Assembly (NCBI GenBank): GCA_009809945.1
Contig: WTPW01000089.1
Coordinates: 181,673 to 245,672 of the forward strand
Length of the DNA: 64,000 bases
Direction of reading: 5' to 3'
DNA from: Gigaspora margarita
Taxonomy: Eukaryota; Glomeromycota; Glomeromycetes; Diversisporales; Gigasporaceae
Within the stretch, counting starts at the first letter, position 1; every line of letters starts with the position of its first letter. Below are positions 1-11,637 of the stretch, piece after piece. Both the position numbers and the translations under genes were made by a program. The notes beneath the pieces were generated by a model, which worked only from the letters and a program-made list of their open reading frames with translations, was not told the origin of the DNA and ran no database searches.

Positions 1-1360
1 GCACTTTAAAAAAACATCAACCTAACTTCTCTGGTGACCTACAACTTTTTGGACTTAGCAAGAACACCAATTTGACTTTGCAAGCCAACTCAAACTTCTG
101 ACACTTTGCAAGAATACAACTATTTTTTTGCAATTTCTAAATTTCAAGAATATTTCTTTAAAGAAATGGTTTTACTAAAGTGCAACTTTTCACAAAGTTT
201 TGCTACATTTATTTTTTCATTTGACACTTTTGTTTTTTTTTTTTAAATTTTTATTTATTAATTTATTTATTCAGGTACTTTGTGAAAACACAACTCTTAC
301 TTCCTGGCACTTTGAAGAAAACTAACTCAGACTTTTTTGCTATTTTGCAACATTAACTTGGCTTTTAGCAATTCCTGAATTTTTAGAAAAATAGAGATTT
401 GGGGCTTCCTTTATTTTTTATTTTATATTCTTAACTTCTTTAGCACTTTGCAAAAAAACAATCTAACTTTTCTGGCACTTTACAAGAACACCAACTCTAA
501 CTTCTCCAGCACTTCACAAGAACAAACTAGATTTTTCTAGCAATTTGCAAGAATACCAACACTTCTGAGAAGTAGAATTTTTTTATTTTTCACTTCTCTA
601 CTATTTTTAGGAAGTATTTAAAAAAAAGAGTGAAACAAAGATAATAGCTAAAACAATAGAAATAGCCAAAGCAAAATGATAGTTAAAACAAAGAAGTGAA
701 ATAATAGCTAACTGGGTGTGAGCAAAAATAATTATATAGGGCTAGTTTTTTATAAAATTATATACAACAAAGTGCAAAAGTATTTTAAATACTATTTTTT
801 TCATTTTTAGTTTTTTTTTTTTGTTTTTTTGTTTCATTTTTTTTGTCATTTTTCTTTTTTTTTGTATAATATATATAATAAAATATGTACCATAAAATAT
901 GGACCTATGTACCCTGGGTATTTACATGTCTCAATCCCTGTACCCAGGTACAGCTACACTATATTGAACAATATATTTTACTATATCTACTGTACTTATG
1001 TACTCGGGGTATAAATCATAAACTAGCGCTTTAAAATAGCAGGGGGTATACCGCATAGGGGGTACACCAGTCTGTATTTTACGGTAATATTAAATAAAAT
1101 TGTTTTTAATTTAAAATAAATTTAAAATATAATGTATAATAATAATAAAAAAATATAAAATTTTATATTAAATTGCAAAACCATGCAAAAATCTGTAAAA
1201 ATATTCAAAATTTTGCAAAATCATAATTATATGAATATGTATATTATTTATTTATTATTGCGATAATATACAAAATATTACCTCCTGCAACCCCAGAGAG
1301 TAGATAATTAGGTACGGAGTTGTATTGTTTTTTTGCCCTATTTCACAATATTTCGCAATA
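1..1360. repeat. long dispersed AT-rich repeat, copy A
   Basis: The stretch is built from variants of a short phrase (CACTTTGCAAGAA with CCAAC/TTCT spacers). It is followed by an AATAGCTAAC...GTGTGAGC segment and a GGGCTAGTTTTTT segment. The same blocks occur in the same order at 5990-7600, so the two are diverged direct copies of one unit of at least 1.3 kb, here cut by the window start. No conserved reading frame is visible; the short frames inside are low-complexity Phe/Leu strings. The repeat class is unknown. Confidence 0.6.
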
Positions 1361-2539
1361 TACAGTTAGACCTTTCTAAATGCATCCCCCCTAAGTACAT
1401 AACCTCCTTAAATGCATATTAGTTTTCTGGTCCAAATATATACCAAACCTCTATAAATGCATTTTTTCTATTGTTCTCTTAATGATTACCTCCAAAAGTT
1501 TGGTCTCAATTAGAGATGGAGATCGGTCAAATTTTTGATAATCGATTATTGATCAATTATATTATAATGGATCGATACTTTGATCAATCATCATGCCTTG
1601 ACTGATTATGTTGATTCAATCAATCACTGTATCTTGACCGGTCACGTTGCTTTGATCAATCATATAGTTTGATCGGTCAAGTTGCTTTATCAATCATAAT
1701 ACCGGTCATGTTCTTTGATCGATCATGTCTTGACTATCACTAATAAAATTGGATTAAAATAAAATGTAGGTTTCTATTTAATTCTCTAAAACCTATTTAT
1801 ACTCAACTCTAAAACTAACCTCTAACCTTAATCTCTAAACTTAAAAAAATGCACCCCTTTTATTACTATAAATATTTCAATTATTATGTCTTGAATAAAT
1901 GAGTAATTATATGCATGTTTTAGATGACCAAGGAACTCACTAAACTTACAGAATAAAATTAGCTTGTTAAATTTGCAAATTTTACTAGCTATTTATGCTA
2001 GCTATCAATGTCCGGATTAGTGTTCCTATGAATCAAACCTAACCTGAACCTATATTGATTTCAGGTTCAGTTCAAAGATTGAACCGAACCTGAACTGAAC
2101 TATTTTTGAAAATTATGTTTAGATTTGGTTCGAATTTGAACTTTTATTATTGGTTCAGGTTCAGGTTCAATTCAGGTTGAACGTTTATAAACATGTTCAA
2201 GTTCGAATAGCAAGTTATAGTTTTATAATAAGAATCGAATTCTCCTTTTGTTTTATTTTAGTTTAGTGTATATTTATTGTATTCTTTTATTAGTTATTCA
2301 TTGTTATTCTATTTCTTTATTAATGTTATTATAATAAATTATCCCCAATATTTAATTAATTATATCTTATATGTCTTATTTAAATCCTGACTCAAATTAA
2401 TTCTCATGATATTAGAAACCCATGTATGATTGTTATAAATTTAAATCCAAGTAAATCATCAGAGCTAAATTGGATATGATATCCATTATTGCTCTTCCAA
2501 CTGATGGTTACAGTAGTTAGATTGTGCAGACATGTGCGC

Positions 2540-3074
2540 AGCATATAATCAGATCCTGGGTCTGACCCGCCTCATGTCAAACCCGATCCAGGTCTGACCC
2601 AACCCAACCCAACCCGAGTTGAACCCAGGTCGATAATAGTTGCTACATAGTAAAGTCTAAAATTTACTATGTAAATCGATAATGTCCGCTTAAGTAAACT
2701 TGTTTGGAAGAGTAAAATGCATATACACTGAAATTTTATCCAAATTGGAGAACATTTTATTATTTGACTTTTAATTTTTACGTTCAACGAAAAAATTAAA
2801 ATCTTTTTAAAAAATATGTTCAACGAAAGTAAAAATTAAAAGTCAAATAATAAAAACTTCTCCAATTTAGATAATAATTTCAGAGTATTTGCATGTTGTT
2901 CTTCCAAACAAGTTTACTTAGGCAAGATTTATCTATTTACATAGTAAAATTTTGACTTTACTATGTGGTGACTACTTGCGATCATTGTATATAATCTGAC
3001 CCAGGTTTTCTCTAACCCGGGTCTGACCCGACCCGCGTTTGATCTGACCCAACCCGACCCAGCTAAGACCCCTA
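2540..3074. mobile_element. GACCC-rich hAT-like end sequences around a palindrome
   Basis: Both flanks of the palindrome at 2630-2982 carry clusters of GGGTCTGACCC/GACCCAACCC, ending on the right with GACCCAGCTAAGACCCCTA. In reverse this reads TAGGGGTCTTAGC, resembling hAT termini with GGGTC-rich subterminal repeats. A matching left terminus was not found, so this is probably a damaged element invaded by the palindrome. Confidence 0.35.
2630..2982. mobile_element. palindromic MITE, copy 1
   Basis: Long inverted arms start with GTTGCTACATAGTAAAGTC and meet near 2815. A second copy with the same terminus is at 3392-3722. Imperfect arms show some age. It has no coding capacity and no clear target duplication. 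The longest frame through it is only a by-product of the arm sequence. Confidence 0.6.
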
Positions 3075-3391
3075 CAGTACACATGGCTTAGTAAATTTCT
3101 AATTTAAAAAAATTCTGGTTCCAAAGCCTCACTGCTTATAAAATGCAGTTACTGTTGTGTGTAGAAATTTTTTTTTAAAAAAAAGTTTTTTTATTTTTAA
3201 CTTTTTTTTACTATATACTTTTTTTTTTTAGTCTTGTCATTTTACTATGTTGTTGTTAGCATTGTTTTTGGAGCTTTTGGTGTTGTTGGCATCATTATTG
3301 TGGAATTATCGCCATTGTGGAGTTATTGCCATCATGAAGCTATCACCATTGTGGAGTTAAACTGAAAGTAAGCTACCCCACAATTGACAAA

Positions 3392-3722
3392 AGTCGCTAC
3401 ATAGTAAAGTCTAAATTTTACTAGGAAAATCGATTAAAATCGCTTAAGTAAACTTATTCGAAGGTCAAAATACACTTATTATAAATTTTTATAAGTATTA
3501 GAGAATTTTTTATTAATTGATTTTTGATTTTTATGTTCAACGGAAAATAAAAAAATATATTTGACGAACATAAAAATTAAAAGTTAAATAATAAAAAATT
3601 CTTCAAATTTAATAAGAATTTTAGAGTATATGTATTTTGGTATCCCAAACAAGTTTACTTAATCAATAATTATCGATTGACATAGTAGAATGTAGACTTT
3701 ACTATGTAGCAACTATCTGCGA
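3392..3722. mobile_element. palindromic MITE, copy 2
   Basis: The inverted arms begin GTCGCTACATAGTAAAGTC on the left and mirror this at the right end (ACTTTACTATGTAGCAAC). It has the same internal order as the copy at 2630-2982, including the GTTCAACG-like centre. Two copies inside one hAT-like host suggest local duplication or preference for transposon DNA. Confidence 0.6.
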
Positions 3723-4506
3723 TTAACTAATAATCGATTTTGCTTCAATATTATTGGCTGTTTATACTATATATATATAGAACGTGATAGATGGGTGACC
3801 CACTGCACTTTCCTTAAAGAAATCGTTTGTTAGATTTTTAAGATTAGGATTAGTGTTTAAATAGCTTGGATTGTTGAATTAAATGCTAATATTATTTATG
3901 GTAATAAAATAAGATATAAACTTCTAGTTACAAAAGAAGCATGAAGAATTTGGTCAAAGTTTTAGAGCTTTTTAGTTACTATAGGTTTGTATTCTGTTCT
4001 ATGCATTCTATTTTTTTAATTATTAAACAAAAGACTAATTTTGGCTTGTTTTTAAAACTTATTAAGATAGTGATTAAAAATAATTATTTATTAGATAGAT
4101 TTAGAGCCAAAGTATAGGCTATAGATATGCTTTTTTTAAAGCAGACTTTGGGTCTGTCTATATGTCTCCCATGCAGCTCAAATTTTTAAAAATTGATATA
4201 TTAAACTTTATATATTTTTTAAACTAATATATAGGTATTTTACGCTGAGTCCAATTGACAGATGTAACTTATTTATGTATTATTTTTAAATATATTAAAG
4301 TTATAATATATATTATATTCAAATAATAAATAATAAAATATAATTTAATTTTAAGATTGTTAGTTTTTGCTATATATTATGAAAACAAATTATTCATTTT
4401 CCATTTTTGGTTCAAACCAAAAATTTTTTTTTGTGATTTTTTTTCAAATTGATGGGGTGATCGATTAAAACATATGACCACTCGGAATAATTGATTAAGA
4501 TTTTGT

Positions 4507-4606
4507 GATCGATCAAAATTCTATGATCGATCAAAATTCTATAATTGATCAAAATTCTATGATCGATCAAAATTCTATGATTGATCAAAATTCTATAATC
4601 GATCAT
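4507..4606. repeat. 18-bp subterminal tandem repeat
   Basis: Five to six units of GATCGATCAAAATTCTAT (with GATTGATC and AATTGATC variants) lie about 80 bp inside the right end of the hAT-like element. Such subterminal arrays are typical transposase-binding zones. The open frame read across them is a repeat artefact. Confidence 0.75.
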
Positions 4607-4718
4607 ACTCGAGCAGAATTTTAAGTTCGGTCACGATCAATTTGACCGAGTAATCGATCATTTTATGACAGATCTCCATCTCTAGTCTCAATGATATGCA
4701 TTTAGAGAGGTCTGACCA

Positions 4719-5989
4719 TATTTCAAAATATTTTGAAATTTATTTTGAAATATTTTGAAAGAATTAAATACTGAAATCTTTTGAAAGATTGCACATCTTT
4801 CGAAAGATTTCATATTGATTACAATTCTTTTAAAGGTTTCAGCATGCAATTTCTTTTAAAAGATTTCATATATTTATTTTGCTAATTTAGAACACAAAAA
4901 CTTTTACTTAATATTATCTTTTGTATTTTTAAAATATCTTATGAGCAAATTTAACTTTATTTAATATACTACAAATTTTAATTTTATACCATATAATGAC
5001 AAAATATAATCATTACCCAATCAAAAATATTGATTGTAATATTAGCATAAAATATTAATTATAACAATTATATTAATATAAATTTAAATATCAATATAGT
5101 ATTTTTTATTATAGTAATATTATTGATAAAGATATAGCAATTTAGAGAAATTGTCAAGTTGTTATCCCAAGTAGCAGGTTAAGAATTTGAATCTACTGGT
5201 GACAATAATGAAAAATAGACTTGTGTTTAGTAACTGTAGCTCATATTAGTTGAGTAGAAAAATCTGTAATTTTGTTTCATTATTTAGAATAGGAGCTTTT
5301 GGATACAATAGCATTATTGTTAGAAAAAACTAATTTAACATCTAGTATATTAAATGCAGGTGTTTTTATAATATAAAAATTAAAATAATTTTTATCAAAT
5401 AAACAAAGAATAAATAAAATTTTTACTAATATTAGAGTTAGGATTGAGGCCTGAAATGGATAAGGGCATATTTTATACCAAAATTTGATAAGGAATTTTT
5501 TTTATTAAAGCTCCAAAGAAGATTTTATAGACAAAATTTTAAGATATTATTAATTTATTTTTGCTTTATTTTTGTTATACAAAAAATGATCTGCATATGA
5601 TCTACAAAGTGCACTTAATTTAATATTTTGATTGGCTTTTATATTTGTTTTTGTGTAACTAAGTGTTAATACTATCAGCAAATTCATAATAGCTTAATCT
5701 TACGTAAGATCTTACGAACCATAATATAAGCAAAATATTTCGTAATATATAACGAAATATTTTGAAATATCAAATTTCAGTATATTTTGTAAGAAATTTC
5801 AAAAATTATAACAAAATATTTCGATTCTCTTTAAACCAAGCTAGGATCAGTAGATCAGTATAACCTGGATTACGCATTGGACTAATTATTCGAAATAGTT
5901 CGAATTCTGTACTACAAGATCAGATTCACTTTTTTTTTTTATTTTGTTTCTTTGTTTTTATTTTATTTTTTTTGTTTTTATTTTATTTA
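4719..5989. other. non-coding AT-rich stretch
   Basis: It begins with short inverted motifs around CTGAAATCTTTTGAAAGATT (4710-4870), followed by featureless AT-rich sequence. A weak copy of the same palindromic style occurs at 5700-5830 (TTTCGTAATAT/AAATATTTCG). I see no gene or RNA gene here. Confidence 0.4.
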
Positions 5990-7600
5990 TTTTTATTTTA
6001 TTTTTATCTTGGCACTTTACAAGAACATCTTTACAAGAAAACAAACAACTTATTGAAACCTTGTGCAAACCAACCCAATTTGTAACCTGGATTGTGTTGG
6101 ACTAATTTTTTGAAATAGTTCGATAAAGTTCAAATTCTGTACTACAAGTTCAGATTAGATCTTTTGTTTATAATTAGATCTTCTATTTTGTTTTTTTCAC
6201 TTTTTGCTTTCATTTCATTTTTGTTTTCATTTCATTTTTTTTGTTTTCATTTTGTTTTTTTTTATTTTTTTTTTATTTATTTATTTTTTATTTTATTTTT
6301 ATTTTGGCACTTTACAAGAACATCTTTGCAAGAAGACAAACAACTTTTTGAAACCTTGTGCAAGCCAATCCAAACATCTGACACTTTGCAAGAATACAAC
6401 TAATTTCTCTGGCATTTCCAAAAATGCTTCTTTAAAGAAATAAAGGTTTAGTTAGGACTTTATTTATTTTTTCATTTGATATATTTTGTTTTTGTTTTTT
6501 TTTTAATTTGTTTTATTAATTTATTTTATTTTGGCACTTTGAAAGAAAAGAACCTTTACTTCCTAGCACTTTGCAAAAAAACCAACTCAGACTTTTTCAG
6601 CACTTCACGACTTTTTTGGCATTTTGCAAGAATATTAACCTAGCTTTCGCAATTTCTGAATGCGCAAAAACGCGACTTTTACTTCAGAGAAATGAAGATT
6701 TGGGGCTTTGTTTATTATTTTTTTTATTAGTTTGCTTACATTTTTTTGTTTTTTTTTTGTTTTGTTTTTTTTTACTTATTTTTTTAATTTTTAATTTATT
6801 TTATTTATTTTTGACTTCTTCAAAACTTTGCGACTTTTCTGGCACTTTACAAGAAAACTAGCTTAACTTCTCTGGCACTTTGCAAGAACAAACTAGATTT
6901 TTCCAGCAAGAACATCAACACTTATGAGAAATGTTTTTTTTTATTTTTTTTTTCATTTTACTATTTTTAGGAATTATTTAGAAAAAAAAAGCGAAATGAA
7001 GGTTATAGACAAAACAAAAGAAATAGCAAAAGCGAAGATGATAGAAAACAAAGAAGCAAAGATTAGGAATTATTTAGAAAAAAAGAGCGAAGTGAAGGTT
7101 ATAGCCAAAACAAAGAAATAGCAAAAGTGAAGATGATAGAAAACAAAGAAGTGAAGATAATAGCTAACTGTAGGATGTGAGCGAAAATATGTGTGTAGGG
7201 CTAGTTTTTTGTATAATAATAGAATTAGATGTGACAAAGGGCGAAAGTAGTTTAAAATATTTGTAATAATACAAAAATAATACTGTAATATTAATTAAAA
7301 ATATATATTAATAAATATAAAATATAATGTATAATAATAATACAAAAATATAAAATATAATGTATAATAATAATAAAAAAATATAAAATTTTATGCGAAA
7401 CCTTGTGAATTATTGTAAAAACCTGTAAAAAAACATGATTATGTGAATATGTATATCATTTATTTATTTTTTAAAAATTTCAAAAATTTGTAAAACAATA
7501 CGAAAACATCACACAATATGCAAATTATTGTCTGCTGCGACCCCTGAAGGGGAGGTAATTTGCATTTTTTTTATTTGGTCTATTTCGCAATATTGCGCTA
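5990..7600. repeat. long dispersed AT-rich repeat, copy B
   Basis: This is the second, more complete copy of the unit at 1-1360. It has CACTTTGCAAGAA-rich phrases, then an internal duplication of AATTATTTAGAAAAAAA...GCGAA (6965-7110), then the AATAGCTAAC / GGGCTAGTTTTTT block, then a block ending near CTGCGACCCC and TATTTCGCAATATT. T-rich runs up to about 15 bases break it. No convincing protein is encoded. Confidence 0.6.
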
Positions 7601-8142
7601 TAAATTCCATAATATAACATAATATATAATGTAATAAATTGCATCAAACATAAGATATTCGGGCCGTAATATCTTATATAAGATTACATATATATAATTC
7701 GCTGATAACATCTAGTGTCCAAATAGAAATTGTTATATTGTTATATCACAAATCCAAAAAACTGAAAAAACAGAAACCTGTTTGGCAAGCCCTAAGTAAG
7801 AAGGTAATAAAGGCCTCTGATAGTAATAGAAGAAAGGTTAATACTAGAATCAAATAATCTTATAAGAGCATAGTATGTAAATTTAGTCAGGACAAGAATA
7901 GAACTTTGTTGGGCTAATAGAATATGCATTAAGGCTGCATCTAGAGCCTTGGTAAAAGGATAGATCTAAGCTTGTTGGAATATATAGTAGAAATATTTGG
8001 TATAACAGAAGTTTGAAAATTAGAGGCTTTAATAAAAAAACTTACAGGTGGGTTTCAAATACAACAATTAGTTGGTAACCTTTGGGCAAAGCCATTAAAT
8101 TGACAATAACTAAAGTTGTGTATGTAGCTAATTGTAGTCTTA
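7601..8142. other. intergenic, possible coding relic not identified
   Basis: The 7800-8110 part is less repetitive than its surroundings and reads as a + strand frame with several stops, including a Leu/Ile/Gly-rich piece near 7975-8100. I cannot assign it to a family. It could be a decayed gene or chance. Confidence 0.2.
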
Positions 8143-8654
8143 GGGGGCATCTATAAATAACATTATGCTTGGAGGTCCCCAAAATATAATGATTTTTCAA
8201 TATATAGGGAGGGGTTCCCCAAAATATAATACAATTTTTTTATAAAAATTTGTCTAAAACTTGGTCCAGTAGTCCAAATTAAATAATTTTAGTACTATTC
8301 GAATCGACTCAAGGAGAGGATTCGAATAGTTCCAAAATCATTTAATTTGGATTACTGAATCACGTTTTATTAACGAAAAACTATTGGTTATTATGTTTTC
8401 TTATAAAATTACTATAAAATCAATAGTATTTCATTAATAAAATGTAACCCAGTAATCCAAATAAAATAATTTTGGTACTATTGGATTCATCTCATAGAGA
8501 CGAATCGAATGGTACCTAAATCATCCAAATCAGATCACTGAGTCATAATATATTCAAGTTTTTGTAAAATTTTATATTTTTAAATTTCTTTTTATATAGT
8601 CTAAAGGGTCAAGAGCTACTATATAGGGTACATAATGTTATTTATGGATGCACC
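8143..8654. mobile_element. PIF/Harbinger-like MITE (TTA target)
   Basis: The ends are inverted around a shared core ATAAATAACATTATG (left GGGGGCATC..., right ...GGATGCACC) and are flanked by TTA on both sides (8140-8142 and 8655-8657). A 3-bp TWA duplication with G-rich ends is the PIF/Harbinger pattern. Inside are two stem-loop motifs around GGTACTATTCGA...TCGAATGGTACC, related to motifs near 46800 and 59130. There is no coding frame. Confidence 0.55.
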
Positions 8655-8799
8655 TTATTAATATACAAATATAATTCTCTTTTTTGTAAATTTATAAGGC
8701 TTGTCTAACATAATATACTAATAAAATATATCTTGAGTACAAATATAGTTCTTTTAAAAAAATACTATTATTGATAAAAGCTTTACTTTTATTAATTAA

Positions 8800-9650
8800 T
8801 AATCCGCCTGCCAACTGGAGAGTAATGAAATGTGGCATGCTTCTATCTAAAATTTTTTCTTATTAAGTTAACAATATATGTCCACTAATTGAAAGTTGTA
8901 GAGCTCATCAAGACACATCTAATAGTGGTTAGATCATTCAAATTGGCCCAGTGGATAGTGAGATATCATCAAAAAATGATTGGTTGACCATATAAAATCC
9001 TGTGATGCAGATTATATATGAAAATCACTATAGGCGAAATGTGGCATGCTTCCATCTAAAAGTTTTTTTCTTACTAAGTTAACGATACATACTACTAATT
9101 AAAAGTTGTAGAGCTCATTGAAATGCATCCAATAGTTGTTAGATTATCTAAATTGGCCCATTGGATAGAGAGATATCGTTGAAAAATGATTGGCCAACTA
9201 TATAAAATCTTCATGTAAACATTGTTTATATAGAGATTTTATATAGTTAGCCAATCATTTTTGATAGTATTTCTCTATTTACCAGGCTAATTTAGATGAT
9301 CTAACTACTGTTAAATGCATCTCAATGAGTTCTACAACTTTCAATTAGTGAACTTGTATCATTAACTTAGTAAGAAAAAACTTTTAGATGGAAGCATGCC
9401 ACATTTTGCCTATAGTGATTTTATATATAATCTGCATTATAGGATTTTATATAGTCAGCCAATCGTTTTTTGACAATATCTCGCTATCTACTAGGCTGAT
9501 TTGGATGATCTAACTACTGTTAGATGCGCCTCAACAAGCTCTACAACTTTCAATTAGTGGACATATATCGTTAACTTATTAATAAAAAATTTTAGATGGA
9601 AGCATGCTACATTTCGTCACTCTCTAGTTGACAGGTGGATTATCAATTAA
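8800..9650. mobile_element. large foldback element with doubled arms
   Basis: Two arms of about 420 bp are reverse complements of each other, meeting near 9225. The outer ends read AATCCGCCTGCCAACTGGAG on the left and the mirror of AATCCACCTGTCAACTAGAG on the right. Each arm contains the same ~220 bp module twice (GTGGCATGCTTC, AAAGTTGTAGAGCTCAT, TTGGCCCA), so the element holds four copies in a head-head/tail-tail order. ATTAATTA flanks both sides loosely. It is non-coding. Confidence 0.7.
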
Positions 9651-10173
9651 TTATATTTTAAATAGTAATTTTGTTCTACTTTTTTATTATCTACTTTTTA
9701 TAAACATTTACAATCTTTAGTCTATATTAATAAATTAAACTATCTTTATACATATATGACTAAACTAATTTATATCTATTCAACAATTAACTTCTATAAA
9801 TTTATTAAATATATATAAGATATAAGTATTACAATGATTATTAAATTAATTAGCATGGCAAGCCCTATCGATGTACAGTGTTCATCTATAGTTGTCTTTG
9901 CAAACTCCCTGACCAATTACATTCTAGCCACAGTACATGCTTTCCAATAGGCCAGGCACTTCGTAAAATTAGTATCTGGTCTACTAGATTGATCAAATAT
10001 AGTACCCCTACTAATCACATTTTAACTATCCAAATCTAGGTGAGTTCTTGGCCATGCTAGTAAGTTTAGGTTACAGATAAAATAGTCTGAGCTTCTATTC
10101 TTGAATGTAATTTATTGTATTTGTCATTGTACAATTTAAGTTATTGCTTTACATAATTTCTTATTTAAACTAC
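9651..10173. other. non-coding stretch, nothing recognised
   Basis: AT-rich sequence with a slightly less biased part at 9860-10080. I find no open frame, RNA gene or repeat structure I can name. Confidence 0.3.
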
Positions 10174-10434
10174 TTAATAAAGATAAAAGCAAGGCCTTAC
10201 CTTCAGTGTATAAAATCTGACAAAAAATTTTTGTGCACATGTACATATTGGAAAAATTTTTTTGTGTACACCTTAAAAATTTGTATATAAATTGTGCACA
10301 CCCTATATGTTAATTAAGAAAAATCTTTGTGCACATGTGCACATCCAATTTAAAAATTGTGCACACAAAAAAATAATTGTACACATGTGCACATTGTGCA
10401 TATGAATTTTATTCACTGCTTATCTTTAAAAAAA
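10174..10434. mobile_element. short element with ATGTGCACAT clusters
   Basis: The outer inverted repeats share AAAGATAAGCAGTG-like sequence (right) and AAAGATAAAAGCA (left, interrupted). The interior has at least six TGTGCACA-type motifs, three of them the self-complementary TGTGCACATGTGCACA or close. It is probably a MITE whose subterminal motifs bind protein. The class is unknown. Confidence 0.4.
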
Positions 10435-11153
10435 AAATTATTAAATTAATTAGCTTAACAATATAGCAATATTATAAAATTATTCAAAGCTTATTTAAAA
10501 TATTTTGGTGTTTTTTTAGTTAATTGTTTTTGATCTAGTAAACTAGAATTTTAGTTGTAATATAATAAATATTAAAGTAACATTTGTATTTGTTAACAAT
10601 ATATATTATATTTTAAACAAGTACTATAAAGTATATAAATAAATTATCTAGTGATCAATTCAAACAATAAAAAACTATAAACCTTTATAATTTTATAAAT
10701 TTTTATACAATTTACCTATTAACAATTTCAATAGTAAAAGTTCTAAAGTTTTTAGAATCAGAAAAAAATCAAAAAAGCTAAAGCCTTGTTGAATATAAAT
10801 GTAAAATATCAAACTATGTTATATTTTACAAAATCTAAATTTTTAATATTGTATAAGATAAATTAGCCAATCAATATTGATTAATATAAATTCTATAATA
10901 ATCATATTGGAATCAAAACTGCTTATATGCTAATCATATTATTATATACAGAGGGCTACTAATGCATTATGAACCCTTTTTGAAAATTTATATTGAGCTA
11001 AATAAACAAGATATAAAGCTAAAAATTGTATAAAATATTATTTAAATCTTTTAAATAAAAAAATATATAAAATTCTATGCAGTACTTTTTAAAATAATTT
11101 AATTTTAACAATTTTTGGATTTTTTTATCAGTATGGTTTACTAGTTTTTAATA
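10435..11153. other. non-coding AT-rich stretch
   Basis: Very AT-rich with short oligo-A/T runs and no frame above background. Nothing further is recognised before the element starting at 11154. Confidence 0.3.
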
Positions 11154-11637
11154 GAGAATTACTATTTTCACCATGGTATTTTGCTATTTGCACTATAGTT
11201 ATATGACATTTTCTATTTTTAGAATTCAAAATAATAAACCTAATTCTAACTCTAACCTTACTAATACTAACTATAACTCTAACTCTAAAAACTAATAAGT
11301 AACCCTTTTTGGCTTCTAATTGAAAGTTATAGAGCTCATTTTTCTTTCTGATTCTAATAGTAGTTAAATCATCAAAATTGGCCCAGTGGATCCCAAGATA
11401 CTTGGGATCAAAAAAGAAAACATAAGGATCAGCAAATTTACAAAGTACTATAAGCTGTTAAATGAAAAATCGTGATTTTTGCAAAATTTATTATCATAAT
11501 TGACTTTGAGCTCTTAAGTAAAGTTGTTCTTTAGCTCAAAAAAACATTAGTTTCTTAAAACGTGTTTTATTGTTTTATTAGTAAAATTTTTCACTACAAT
11601 AAAAATCTTTTCAAAATATATGTAAAGAAAAACAATA

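Larger units (their letters stand above)
1511..4684. mobile_element. hAT-like non-autonomous transposon, 3.2 kb
   Basis: The termini TAGAGATGGAGATC are inverted at 1511 and 4684. They are flanked by a perfect 8-bp direct duplication, GTCTCAAT (1503-1510 and 4685-4692), which is the target-site length expected for hAT. Subterminal zones are packed with GATCGATCA/GATCGGTCA motifs, as hAT transposases favour. No transposase reading frame is present. The interior holds two copies of a palindromic element and a GACCC-rich patch, so it is itself a composite. Confidence 0.7.
1363..4718. mobile_element. pogo/Tc1-type MITE split by a later insertion
   Basis: The left end (CAGTTAGACCTTTCTAAATG) at 1363 and the right end (CATTTAGAGAGGTCTGACCA) finishing at 4718 are inverted repeats, flanked by TA (1361-1362 and 4719-4720). 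Removing the 1511-4684 insertion and one copy of its duplication leaves about 174 bp. That is close to the uninterrupted relative at 58839-59017 (179 bp); another partial relative lies at 24662-24797. TA target sites and the CAGTnnnACCTCT terminus suggest a Tc1/mariner-pogo origin. It is non-coding and non-autonomous. Confidence 0.65.

Noticed and set aside
2572-2823. 83-codon minus-strand frame
   Set aside because: Lies in a palindromic MITE arm and GACCC-rich end; no domain.
4412-4606. 64-codon minus-strand frame with regular repeats
   Set aside because: It is the reading of the 18-bp subterminal repeat of the hAT-like element.
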